The notes: generated by a model from the sequence alone, not told the origin. A stretch of DNA of 64,000 bases from Arthrobacter sp. KBS0703 (GCF_002008315.2 NZ_MVDG02000001.1:1302001-1366000), one strand, 5' to 3'. Shown: positions 7,735 to 15,837, numbered from the stretch's first letter. A program made the numbers and translations.

Positions 7735-9510
7735 ATGAGCAAGGCAGGAACCATGGGAAAGACAAGTACCGCTAGCACCACAGGAACAACGAACACGACT
7801 GTCTGTGATGTGCTCGTCATCGGCTCCGGCGTCGCCGGGATGGCGGCAGCCCTGAAAGCCGCTTCGCAGGGACTGACCGTGATCGTTGCGGAAAAGGAAC
7901 AGTACTTCGGCGGGACCACCGCCATTTCCGCCGGCTGGGCGTGGGTCCCTGGCAACAAGCAGGGCATGGCGCAGGGCGATACCCGGGCGGCCGCGGAGAC
8001 GTACCTGAAGAACCTTGCCCCGGAGACATTCAACGAAACAGGCGTTCGGGACTTCCTGGATACCGTCCCTGAAGCGATCTCCTTTTTCGAGGACGAAACC
8101 GAGGTGAAGTTCACCTACCCGGAGAAGTCCCCGGACTACCAGATGGACCTGCCCGGCGCGAAGCTGTCCGGCCGTGCCATCCTGCCGCAGGATGTTGACG
8201 CGCGGGTGCTCGGCGACAAACGGCTCCTGATGCAGCCCTACATGAGTTCCTACACCGTGTTCGGCTACATGCCGCAAGTGGGACCCGACATCAACGAGTT
8301 CTTCCACGTCAACCAGTCGGTCAGCTCGTTCGTCTATGTGGCAAAGAAGCTGCTGCGCACATGGGCTGACGCCGCCCGGTACAAGCGCCCGGTCCTGCGT
8401 ACCAACGGGAACGCCCTGATGACCCGCATGGTGAAGAGCGCCGACGACCTGGGCGTGCGGCTGTGGAAATCGTCGCCAGCCCTTTCGCTGACCAGCGACG
8501 ACGCCGGAACCATCACCGGGGCGGTGATCGGCGGTGAGCACGCGGCCACGGTGACGGCGCGGCTCGGCGTCATCCTCGCCGCCGGAGGTTTCTCGGGCAA
8601 CACGGAACTGCGGCAGCGGTATTTTCCGCACGACGCCGACGGCGACGATCACTTCACGCCGACAGTTGGCCACGGCGGGGACGCCGCCATCCTGGCGATC
8701 AGCGCCGGCGGGCACATCGACGATGCGGTGTCCAGCGTCGGTTCGTGGGCGCCTGTGACCGTGTTCAAGTACCTCGATGGCAGGCAGCGACTCTTTCCGC
8801 ACCTCCGGGCGATCGGCCTGCCGGGCCTGATCGCCGTCGACCGTCACGGCAAGCGCTTCGGAAACGAAGCGCTGAGCTACCACGACTTCGGCGGCGCAAT
8901 GATCGGACACAACCAGGACGAGGACAAGACGCTTGGCTACGTGATCGGCGACGCGAAGACCATGCACAAATACGGCATCGGCTACGCCAAGCCCTGGCCG
9001 ATGCCCCGCGGCTATTTCTACAGGACCGGATACCTGGTCAAGGGGGACACCCTCGCGGAGCTGGCAGGAAACCTCGGCATCGACGCCGGGGGCCTCGAAG
9101 CGACGGTGGCTGACTTCAACCCGGCAGCGGAGCGCGGCGAGGATCCGGCGTTCGGCCGCGGCTCAACGCTGTACAACCACTTCCGGGGCGATCTGGAGCA
9201 CACGCCGAATCCGAACCTCGCCCCCGTGGGCAAAGGTCCGTATTACGCCGCGAAGATCCAGATGGGAGACCTCGGCACCTTCGCCGGAGTCGGCGTCAAC
9301 GAGCACTCCGAAGTCGTCACCGCCGACGGAACGGCCATCCCGGGCCTCCTTGCCGTCGGTGCGGCCGCGGTAAGCGTCTTCGGCGGCGGCTACCCGGGAT
9401 ACGGCTCGCACATTGGGCCGGCCCTCGTATTCGGCTACCGGGCGGGCCGCGACATCGCCAGACTCGCGGCCGGCCGGGGTGTGGGGCGCGCGGCCACCGT
9501 GGAAGCCTAG
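7735..9510 (+). CDS. KstD-like FAD-dependent dehydrogenase (second desaturase candidate)
   Basis: Flavoprotein of 591 aa when started at ATG 7735, which has ACGGAG 9 bases upstream. A longer open frame upstream overlaps the opposite IclR gene and is not used. A Thr/Ser-rich N terminus is followed by the FAD motif DVLVIGSGVAGMAAAL and VIVAEKEQYFGGTTAISAG. The C-terminal KstD signature GGYPGYGSHIGPALVFGY keeps the Tyr-Pro-Gly. It is longer than the paralogue at 4187-5863 and diverged from it, which fits a different substrate or a different step (for example the enone to phenol step). It is followed after 21 bp by the second IclR gene, and transcribed divergently from IclR copy 1. Confidence 0.85.
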   Translation: MSKAGTMGKTSTASTTGTTNTTVCDVLVIGSGVAGMAAALKAASQGLTVIVAEKEQYFGGTTAISAGWAWVPGNKQGMAQGDTRAAAETYLKNLAPETFNETGVRDFLDTVPEAISFFEDETEVKFTYPEKSPDYQMDLPGAKLSGRAILPQDVDARVLGDKRLLMQPYMSSYTVFGYMPQVGPDINEFFHVNQSVSSFVYVAKKLLRTWADAARYKRPVLRTNGNALMTRMVKSADDLGVRLWKSSPALSLTSDDAGTITGAVIGGEHAATVTARLGVILAAGGFSGNTELRQRYFPHDADGDDHFTPTVGHGGDAAILAISAGGHIDDAVSSVGSWAPVTVFKYLDGRQRLFPHLRAIGLPGLIAVDRHGKRFGNEALSYHDFGGAMIGHNQDEDKTLGYVIGDAKTMHKYGIGYAKPWPMPRGYFYRTGYLVKGDTLAELAGNLGIDAGGLEATVADFNPAAERGEDPAFGRGSTLYNHFRGDLEHTPNPNLAPVGKGPYYAAKIQMGDLGTFAGVGVNEHSEVVTADGTAIPGLLAVGAAAVSVFGGGYPGYGSHIGPALVFGYRAGRDIARLAAGRGVGRAATVEA

Positions 9511-9531
9511 AGCGCCGGGCCGGAGGCGTCC

Positions 9532-10299
9532 ATGGCGAACTCCCCATCGGGTGAATCGGTCATCAGCCGCGTGGTGCGGGTCATGGCCGCGTTCGACCGG
9601 GACGTGCCGACCATGACTCTCTCCGGCCTGGCCCGCCGCGCAGGCCTGCCCCTCACCACAGCTCACAGGCTCGTGGACGATCTGGTCCTCCACGGCCTGA
9701 TCGAGAGGCTGCCGGACGGGAACCTGCGTTCCGGGATGCGGATGTGGGAGCTGGCAGCACGGGGTTCGCGTGCGCTGAATCTTCGTGAGCTGGCGCTGCC
9801 CTTCATGGACGACGTCCAGGCAGCCGTGCACCAGCACACCACGCTGGCAGTGCTGGACCACGGCACGGTGCTCTACGTGGAGCGTCTGTCCTCGCCTAAA
9901 TCCAGCCTGGACGCGGCCCATATTGCCCAGAGAATGCCGATTCACGCCGCCTCGTCCGGCCTCGTGCTGCTGGCTTTCTCGCCGCCTGGCTTCCAGGACG
10001 AGGTGCTATCAGGTCCGCTGGCGCCGGTGACGCCCGAGACCGTCGTTGACCCGGCCCTTATCCGGAAGCACCTGGCCGAAATCAGGCAGCGCGGCTACGT
10101 GGCCCTGCCGGGCATCGGCGTCACCGAATGGACCGGCATCGCCGTGCCCGTCTTCGGCCCCGGCAAGACCATCGCTGCCGCGCTCAACGCGATTGTTCCG
10201 CGGCAGGAAGCCGCCGTTCCGGTGACCGTCCCCGCGCTCCTGACCGCGGCAAACGGAATTTCACGGGCTTTGAAGGCCTCCGCGGTGCCCCGACCCTAG
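9532..10299 (+). CDS. IclR family transcriptional regulator (copy 2)
   Basis: Protein of 255 aa, paralogue of the regulator at 6814-7605. Winged helix: LSGLARRAGLPLTTAHRLVDDL. Effector domain: MPIHAASSGLVLLAF and GIGVTEWTGIAVPVFG. ATG start with GGAGGC upstream. It lies between the second flavin dehydrogenase and the P450 operon on the same strand. Two related regulators within one cluster suggest either separate control of the two divergent halves or heteromeric regulation. Confidence 0.92.
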   Translation: MANSPSGESVISRVVRVMAAFDRDVPTMTLSGLARRAGLPLTTAHRLVDDLVLHGLIERLPDGNLRSGMRMWELAARGSRALNLRELALPFMDDVQAAVHQHTTLAVLDHGTVLYVERLSSPKSSLDAAHIAQRMPIHAASSGLVLLAFSPPGFQDEVLSGPLAPVTPETVVDPALIRKHLAEIRQRGYVALPGIGVTEWTGIAVPVFGPGKTIAAALNAIVPRQEAAVPVTVPALLTAANGISRALKASAVPRP

Positions 10300-10352
10300 C
10301 CGTCACCCTGCAGTGCCGTCTTCGTCGCCAGTCCGGCGGCGGACTTTCACAA

Positions 10353-10370
10353 CCGATGAACGGAAGTCCT
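10353..10370 (+). promoter_or_regulatory. Candidate IclR operator upstream of the P450 operon
   Basis: CCGATGAACGGAAGTCCT, nearly identical to the site at 6797-6814. It lies 80-97 bp ahead of the P450 start, in the 150-bp gap after the second IclR gene. Confidence 0.45.
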
Positions 10371-10449
10371 GTGGGTGCGGAAACGGTGAAGTCGGCAAGG
10401 TGAATTGAGACGTAAATCACGTCGACGCAATCCGGAAAGAAGGACAATG

Positions 10450-11721
10450 ATGTCTGCCCCTTTGACAGAAACTTCCTCGGCGACCGCGGGAGATGAAACA
10501 GGTCTGCCGCCGTATTCGCACGAACTGAGCTGGCCCGAGGGCATGGCGCCGTTCAAGGTGGTCGATGACGGAACGCAGGGCGATCCGTACGCCCACTATG
10601 CATGGATGCGGGACTACGCCCCCGTGCTTCGGGCCCATTCACCCGTTTCGGATGTCTATTTTATCTCCAGGTACGACGACGTCCGCCGGGCCATGCGGGC
10701 CCCGAAAGTCTTCTCCTCCCAGGTTGTGGACCCGGTTCCGCTGACCTTCCTCACCCTCTTCGACGCCCCCAATCACACCAGGCTGCGCCAAGTCGTCGCC
10801 CAGGCTTTCATCCCGAAGGCTATTGCCCGCTTCGAGGACCGGGTCCGTGAAAACGCCGAAAAGTATCTGGCCCCGATGCTCGCCGCCGGGGGCGGCGACG
10901 CCGTGGACGACTACGCCATCCCGCTCAGCATGTCCACCATCAGCGCCTTGCTCGACGTGCCCGCCGAGGACTTCGACAAAATGAAATTCTGGTCCGACGA
11001 GACTTTCAGCTACTTCGGCCGGCTCGCCCGCAATGCCCAGGGCACCGGCACCGACGAACAGAGCACCTTCGAGTTCTTCGCCTACCTGAAAGACGCCATG
11101 GAGCGGCTCTACCGGGAGGAGAGCGACTCCGTCGGCGGCCACATTGCCCGGATGTGGAAGGGCGGCTTGCTCAGTGAGAAGGAAGCCAAGGAACTCTGTG
11201 CCTTCGTCTTCGTCGCCGGCCACGACACCACCACCATCCTGCTGGCCAACGCGTTCCGCGTCTTCAGCGAGCAGCCCGGACTGCTGGACCGGATCCGACG
11301 GAACCCGGACGACGCGGGCCTCTTCGTCGAGGAACTGGCCCGCTACCGCGGAACGGTGCAGCGGGCAAGCCGGATCACCACGGAGGACGTGGAGGTTTCC
11401 GGCGTGACAATTCCGGCCGGCGCCATCGTCCGCCTCCTGCCCGCCGCGGCGAACCGGGACAGCAGCAAGTACCCCGACGGCGAGCGCTTCGACATCGACC
11501 GCAACACCGACGGCCACCTTGGCTTCGGCCACGGCGTCCACAGCTGCCTCGGGGCACCCCTCGCGCGGCTTGAAGTCCTGGTGACCGTCAAGCTGCTCGC
11601 CGAAAAGCTCGGATCACTGGCCCTGCATCCGACGAAGCCGATCGAGTACGTGCGCGGAAACAACCTGACCAACTCGGGGCCGGAGCATCTGCACGTGACG
11701 CTGGAGCAGTCCGATGCGTGA
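10450..11721 (+). CDS. Cytochrome P450 (class I, candidate cyclohexanecarboxylate 4-hydroxylase)
   Basis: Soluble bacterial P450 of 423 aa. The I-helix oxygen-activation motif AGHDTT is at about residue 256, ExxR (ELAR) at 295-298, and the heme loop FGHGVHSCLGAPLARLE has the ligand Cys at about 366. Two ATGs occur back to back (10447 and 10450). The AAGGA site at 10440-10444 is 5 bases from the second and only 2 from the first, so 10450 is preferred. The stop overlaps the ferredoxin reductase start by 8 bp, and a dedicated ferredoxin follows, so the electron chain NADH - reductase - ferredoxin - P450 is complete. The substrate is inferred from the neighbours: two ring desaturases, an SDR and an organic-acid transporter. 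Confidence 0.93.
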   Translation: MSAPLTETSSATAGDETGLPPYSHELSWPEGMAPFKVVDDGTQGDPYAHYAWMRDYAPVLRAHSPVSDVYFISRYDDVRRAMRAPKVFSSQVVDPVPLTFLTLFDAPNHTRLRQVVAQAFIPKAIARFEDRVRENAEKYLAPMLAAGGGDAVDDYAIPLSMSTISALLDVPAEDFDKMKFWSDETFSYFGRLARNAQGTGTDEQSTFEFFAYLKDAMERLYREESDSVGGHIARMWKGGLLSEKEAKELCAFVFVAGHDTTTILLANAFRVFSEQPGLLDRIRRNPDDAGLFVEELARYRGTVQRASRITTEDVEVSGVTIPAGAIVRLLPAAANRDSSKYPDGERFDIDRNTDGHLGFGHGVHSCLGAPLARLEVLVTVKLLAEKLGSLALHPTKPIEYVRGNNLTNSGPEHLHVTLEQSDA

Positions 11722-13003
11722 CCGCGAACCGGCTAGGAAAGCCACTCCTCCGGTGATTGTCGTCGGCGCCGGGCACTCCGGTGTCGCTGTCGCCGCGGGA
11801 CTCCGCGCCCGGGGCTGGGAGGGCGGCATCCTGCTGCTCGACGCGCAGAAGGAGACGCCCTATGAACGCCCTCCGCTCTCCAAGGAACTCCTGAAAGACG
11901 GGGCGCCGGATGAGTCCGCCGTGCTGCGCAAGGAGAAGTTCTACGAGGACAAGCGCATTGACCGGCTGAGTGGCATCACCGCGGAGTCCATCGACAGGAA
12001 GGGTTCGGCTGTCCTGCTGTCCGACGGCAGCCGTCATGCCTACCACCGGCTCGTTATCGCTACGGGCTCGCGGGCCAGGCCCCTCACGGTGCCAGGGGCC
12101 GGGCTCGCCGGCGTCCAGTCGCTGCGAACCCGGGACGACGCCCTCGAGCTCAAGCGGCTGCTGGTCCGGGGAGCCCGCGTCGCCATCATCGGCGCCGGGT
12201 ACGTCGGACTTGAAGTGGCAGCCGCGGCCGCATCCAAGGGCTGCGAGGTCACGGTGCTGGAGTTCCAGGACCGAGTGATGAGCCGCGTGACCTCCGCCCC
12301 CGTATCGCGTCACTTCGAACAGCTCCACGAACGGCACGGTGTCCAGTTCATCTTCGGCGCAGCGATCACGGCGATTGACGGAGTCGGGCGGGCCGAACGC
12401 GTGGTCACCGCCGACGGCACCGTCGTCCAGGCCGACGTCGTTCTGGCCGGAATCGGGGTGCTGCCCAACCAGGAACTGGCCGCGGACGCGGGGCTCGAGT
12501 GCCGGGACGGCATCCTCGTGGACGGGGACGGCCGGACTTCTGACCCCGCGATTTACGCCACCGGGGACGTCACCCGATTCACCAGCCCGATCGACGGCGC
12601 CAGCCAGCGCCTGGAGTGCATTCAGAACGCGCAGGCCCAGGCGGACCGCGTGGCGGCCCACATCACGGGCCAGCAGGCAGCGGTTCCGGAAATCCCATGG
12701 TTCTGGACCGTCCAGCACGGTGTCCGGCTGCAGACCGCAGGGGTGCGCCACCCGGACGACGACGTGATCGTGCGCGGCGAACCCGCGGGCGGGAGGTTCT
12801 CCGTGGTCTACCTCCGGAACGGCCGCCTGGCCGCCGTCGACACCATTGCGGGCCTGACGGACTTCCGGCCGGCCAGGAAGCTGATCGCCCTGGGAGCGCG
12901 GATCGACCCGAGGCTGGCAGCGGACCCCAGCGTTTCCCTCGCCGACGCCATTTCCACCCGCCCCAACCCCACAGACGCTGTCCCTACGGCAGCCCGAATC
13001 TAA
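11714..13003 (+). CDS. NAD(P)H:ferredoxin reductase of the P450 system
   Basis: FAD-dependent pyridine-nucleotide oxidoreductase of 429 aa, the size of putidaredoxin and rhodocoxin reductases. The FAD site is VVGAGHSGVAVAAGL near residue 15. TPYERPPLSKELL is the family signature. The NAD(P) site is AIIGAGYVGLEVAAAA near residue 157, and IYATGDVTRF near residue 280 contacts FAD. The start lies inside the end of the P450 gene, so the two are translationally coupled. It passes electrons to the [2Fe-2S] ferredoxin encoded 9 bp downstream. Confidence 0.95.
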   Translation: MRDREPARKATPPVIVVGAGHSGVAVAAGLRARGWEGGILLLDAQKETPYERPPLSKELLKDGAPDESAVLRKEKFYEDKRIDRLSGITAESIDRKGSAVLLSDGSRHAYHRLVIATGSRARPLTVPGAGLAGVQSLRTRDDALELKRLLVRGARVAIIGAGYVGLEVAAAAASKGCEVTVLEFQDRVMSRVTSAPVSRHFEQLHERHGVQFIFGAAITAIDGVGRAERVVTADGTVVQADVVLAGIGVLPNQELAADAGLECRDGILVDGDGRTSDPAIYATGDVTRFTSPIDGASQRLECIQNAQAQADRVAAHITGQQAAVPEIPWFWTVQHGVRLQTAGVRHPDDDVIVRGEPAGGRFSVVYLRNGRLAAVDTIAGLTDFRPARKLIALGARIDPRLAADPSVSLADAISTRPNPTDAVPTAARI

Positions 13004-13012
13004 GGAACAGTC

Positions 13013-13336
13013 ATGAGCAACAACAAACTGACCGTGATCGACCGGCAAGGCTCCACCCACGACCTCGAATGGGAGCCGGACCAGACCCTGATGGAAGCCC
13101 TGCGTGACAACGACCTTCCGGTCCTGGCCTCGTGCGGCGGCACCGCCTCCTGCGCAACCTGCCACGTGTTCGTGGAGAAGGAGGTCTTCGACACCCTCGG
13201 CGAGCGAAGTGAGGATGAACTGGAGCTGCTCGTCGAAGCGGAGGGTTACCGGGAATGCGGCTCCCGGCTCTCCTGCCAGCTCGGCTTCAGCCGGCATCTC
13301 GACGGAGCCACCGTCACCTTGGCGCCCGAAGAATAG
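13013..13336 (+). CDS. [2Fe-2S] ferredoxin of the P450 system
   Basis: Protein of 107 aa of the adrenodoxin/putidaredoxin type. Cluster ligands are Cys41, Cys47 and Cys50 (C-x5-C-x2-C) and Cys88 in RLSCQLGF. It carries electrons from the reductase at 11714-13003 to the P450. It is the last gene of the three-gene operon. Its TAG stop (13334-13336) lies at the very edge of hairpin repeat B. Confidence 0.95.
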   Translation: MSNNKLTVIDRQGSTHDLEWEPDQTLMEALRDNDLPVLASCGGTASCATCHVFVEKEVFDTLGERSEDELELLVEAEGYRECGSRLSCQLGFSRHLDGATVTLAPEE

Positions 13337-13427
13337 CTCCCCCCGTTTCGACGGTTCCCTGCGCACCCGATGTTGCAAAGCGTCGAGCCGGCAGGGAGCC
13401 GTCGAAGCGGCGCGGGGAGGAGCTAGG
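13331..13427. repeat. Hairpin repeat copy B, right edge of catabolic island
   Basis: Imperfect palindrome. The inner stem CCGTTTCGACGGTTCCCTGC pairs with GCAGGGAGCCGTCGAAGCGG (18 Watson-Crick pairs plus 2 G-T) around a loop containing GCAAAGC. The outer ends TAGCTCC (13334-13340) and GGAGCTA (13419-13425) are also inverted. Each end contains a stop codon: TAG for the ferredoxin gene on the plus strand and, read on the other strand, TAG for the convergent acVLRF1 gene. Same orientation as copy A at 2101-2187. It may also terminate both convergent genes. Confidence 0.87.
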
Positions 13428-14097
13428 CAGGCGGGTCCGTGACCGTGACGCGCACGGCACAGGCATCCGCGGCTGCCTTCTTCAACACCGCCGCCCGGGG
13501 ATCGGGGACGTCGAGGTAGGCCAGGCGCGGCACCCGGGCATAGGCGTTGAGAGGCGGCTCGTCGAGCACCAGCTCGGCCATGCCCCGGTCGCCGCCCGGA
13601 ACGATGTACTCGATGACCTGCCCGGCAAAAATCTGCCCGGCGAGTTCCGCCACCGCCTCCACCATCGCGTCGGCGTGGTTGGCGCGGCGCCGCGCGTACC
13701 TTTGCTGCGACTGGCCGCCGGCCGCCGTGCGCGACTGTACATACTTCGAACCGGTCTTGGCCGCCAGGAGCCTGCCCTCACTCGCCACGGCGACTCCGTA
13801 CCCGCCGCGGCGGATGAGCACCAGCCCGATCCGCCGGGGCTGCGACGCGAGCGAAGCAAGCCGGGCCACCAGGCCGGCGCCCCGTCCGGGGCGGCCGTCG
13901 TCCGGCCACGGGGCCCGGAGAAGCGCGGTGGCGCCGTCGGCCGCAAGCAGCCGCACGCCGTCGTCGTGGTCCTCAACCTCAATCTCACCGTGGCTGGCGC
14001 CGAAGCGATCCACCCAGCCGGCAAGCCTTTCTCCGGAGATGAACGCGGTCCGCGAGGCGGCGGCAGGACGGCCGCCTGATGCACCGCTGTGTGGCAT
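13423..14097 (-). CDS. acVLRF1 family peptidyl-tRNA hydrolase (ribosome rescue)
   Basis: Protein of 224 aa. The central signature TGSKYVQSRT followed by GGQSQQRYARRR is that of the actinobacterial Vms1-like release-factor-1 family (acVLRF1), in which the G-x-Q loop corresponds to the GGQ loop of eRF1/Vms1 and releases nascent chains from peptidyl-tRNA on stalled or split ribosomes. Preceding strands read RRIGLVLIRRGGYGVAV. ATG start with AAGGAAG upstream. It is divergent from rarA and convergent with the ferredoxin gene across hairpin repeat B, so it is the first backbone gene to the right of the island. The family assignment is by recognised motif, not by search. Confidence 0.82.
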   Translation of the reverse strand: MPHSGASGGRPAAASRTAFISGERLAGWVDRFGASHGEIEVEDHDDGVRLLAADGATALLRAPWPDDGRPGRGAGLVARLASLASQPRRIGLVLIRRGGYGVAVASEGRLLAAKTGSKYVQSRTAAGGQSQQRYARRRANHADAMVEAVAELAGQIFAGQVIEYIVPGGDRGMAELVLDEPPLNAYARVPRLAYLDVPDPRAAVLKKAAADACAVRVTVTDPPA

Positions 14098-14159
14098 GGC
14101 CGACTTCCTTGCTCCCGGTACCGGACTTTGCCCGATGAATCTATGAGTAGCCTATCTAT

Positions 14160-15667
14160 GTGGATGATCTCTTCGGCCCGGGGCCGGAGATGTGTATAAG
14201 AGACAGGGGACGACGGCGACGCCTCGCCGTCCGGGCGCCCAAGCGGCGGCCCGCTTGGCGGGCGGACGGCCTCGCCGCGGAGCCCGCTGGCTGTCCGGAT
14301 GCGGCCGCGCACCCTGGATGACGTCGTGGGTCAGCAGCACCTGCTGGGGCAGGGATCGCCTTTGCGCCAGCTGTCTCTTATACACATCTAGATGTGTATA
14401 AGAGACAGGTCCAAGCTCGCTCATCCTCTGGGGTCCGCCCGGCACCGGCAAGACGACGCTGGCGCATGTGATCGCGCGCGGGCCCGGGCGCAAGTTCGTG
14501 GAACTGTCCGCCATCACGGCCGGCGTCAAGGACGTGCGCCGGGTCATGGACGAGGCACTGACCGCCCGCGACCTGTACAAGACCACCACTGTCCTGTTCC
14601 TGGACGAGATCCACCGGTTCAACAAGGCGCAGCAGGATGCGCTGCTGCCCGGCGTCGAAAACCGCTGGGTGGTGCTCGTGGCGGCCACCACCGAGAACCC
14701 GTCCTTCTCCGTGGTGTCGCCGCTGCTGTCCCGCTCGCTCCTGCTCACGCTTAAGCCGCTGACCGACGCCGACATTGAAGGCCTGCTCCAGCGTGCCGTG
14801 GAGGATGTCCGGGGGCTGAACGGCAAGGTCCGGCTGACCGCTGACGCCCTGGCCCACCTGGTCAGGCTCTCCGGCGGCGACGCCCGGCGCGCCCTGACCG
14901 CCCTCGAAGCCGCCGCCGGAGTGGCCTTCGGCGATGCGGACGACGTCGGCCCTTCGCCAGGCGGCGACAGCGCCGACGGGGGCGACCCATCCGGCAACGC
15001 CGGAGAGGGTGAAGCGGACGACGGCGGAACGGTCACCGTTGAACTGCGCCACACCGAGCGGGCGCTCGACGTCGCCGCGGTCCGGTACGACCGCGCCGGC
15101 GACCAGCACTACGACGTCGCCAGTGCGTTCATCAAGTCCATCCGGGGTTCCGACGTGGACGCGGCGCTGCACTACCTCGCCCGGATGCTGGAGGCGGGGG
15201 AGGACCCGCGCTTCGTGGCCCGCCGCATCGTGATTTCCGCCGCCGAGGACGTGGGCATGGCTGACCCCACGGCCCTGCAGACCGCCGTGGCTGCCGCGCA
15301 GGCGGTCCAGCTAATCGGCATGCCGGAAGGGAGGATCGTCCTCGCCGAGGCCGTGGTCCACCTCGCCACGGCGCCGAAGTCCAATGCCGCCTACATGGGG
15401 CTGAACAAGGCCATTGCGGACGTCCGGGCAGGCCTGGGGAACGGAATCCCCGCGCACCTGCGGGACGCGCACTACCCGGGATCGAAGCAACTGGGCCACG
15501 GGCAGGGGTACAAGTATGCCCACGACGCCCCGCACTCCGTGGCCCGCCAGCAGTACCCGCCGGATGACCTTGTGGGCCGGGACTACTACGTGCCCACCGC
15601 CAACGGCGCCGAGCGGGACATCGCCATCCGGCTCGAACGCCTCCGCAAGATTGTCCGGGGCAAGTAA
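14160..15667 (+). CDS. rarA: Replication-associated recombination ATPase RarA/MgsA, interrupted by adapter
   Basis: AAA+ ATPase of the clamp-loader/RuvB type that acts at stalled replication forks. The GTG start gives [16 protein letters not shown] box (14148-14153) six bases upstream of the GTG fits a leaderless mRNA. After an adapter at 14188-14206 the frame continues with [21 protein letters not shown] second adapter pair (14371-14408) replaces a few codons before [19 protein letters not shown] (Walker A). Walker B is [18 protein letters not shown] and sensor 1 [13 protein letters not shown]. The C-terminal half has the family tetramerization region ([18 protein letters not shown]). A long acidic Gly/Asp insert occurs around residues 260-280. 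The breaks are artefacts. Confidence 0.92.
14188..14206 (+). other. Single Tn5 mosaic end (adapter)
   Basis: AGATGTGTATAAGAGACAG inside the 5' part of rarA. The frame differs on the two sides (phase 0 before, phase 1 after) and no flanking 9-bp duplication is visible, so some native bases are probably missing. Confidence 0.95.
14371..14408. other. Head-to-head Tn5 mosaic ends (adapter)
   Basis: Two 19-base mosaic ends back to back form a 38-bp perfect palindrome inside rarA, just before the Walker A motif. The flanks TTGCGCCAG and GTCCAAGCT are not duplicated, so this is a join of two reads with lost sequence between them. Confidence 0.96.
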
Positions 15668-15682
15668 GCACTCTGGTAAGAT
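15651..15682 (+). promoter_or_regulatory. Candidate rpsD promoter
   Basis: TTGTCC (15651-15656) and TAAGAT (15677-15682), with a wide 20-base spacer, at the 3' end of rarA. The transcript would have an about 150-base leader before rpsD. The leader contains a small hairpin CTCCA-tcg-TGGAG and the ribosome-binding site GGAAGGA. Autoregulation by S4 through this leader is possible but not shown. Confidence 0.4.
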
Positions 15683-15837
15683 TGATGCTTGTCTGGCAAG
15701 GCGCGGACGCAAAATCCACCAAATTCACGTTTGATGAGGTTATGCCTGCGCCCAGTAGCAAAAGGCAGCGGTTGGCCGATGCTCTCCATCGTGGAGGCCA
15801 GTAACACTGACACACCGCAGATATTGGAAGGACACAA

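Noticed and set aside
4187..9510. True steroid degradation by the two KstD-like enzymes
   Set aside because: No other steroid genes (kshA/B, hsa, mce-type uptake) are nearby and the transporter is an MHS acid permease. Kept only as an alternative.
2445..13336. Cluster as a natural-product (biosynthetic) locus because of the P450 and flavoproteins
   Set aside because: No synthase, cyclase, terpene or polyketide core enzyme is present. Transporter type, IclR regulators and paired desaturases fit catabolism.
11588..13378. Antisense frame of about 600 codons opposite the ferredoxin reductase and ferredoxin
   Set aside because: Composition artefact. It runs through hairpin repeat B and lacks a ribosome-binding site.
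14371..14408. 38-bp perfect palindrome recurring in the window as a possible new IS end, recombination site or terminator
   Set aside because: It is two copies of the synthetic Tn5 mosaic end used in tagmentation libraries. It breaks housekeeping genes and changes their phase.
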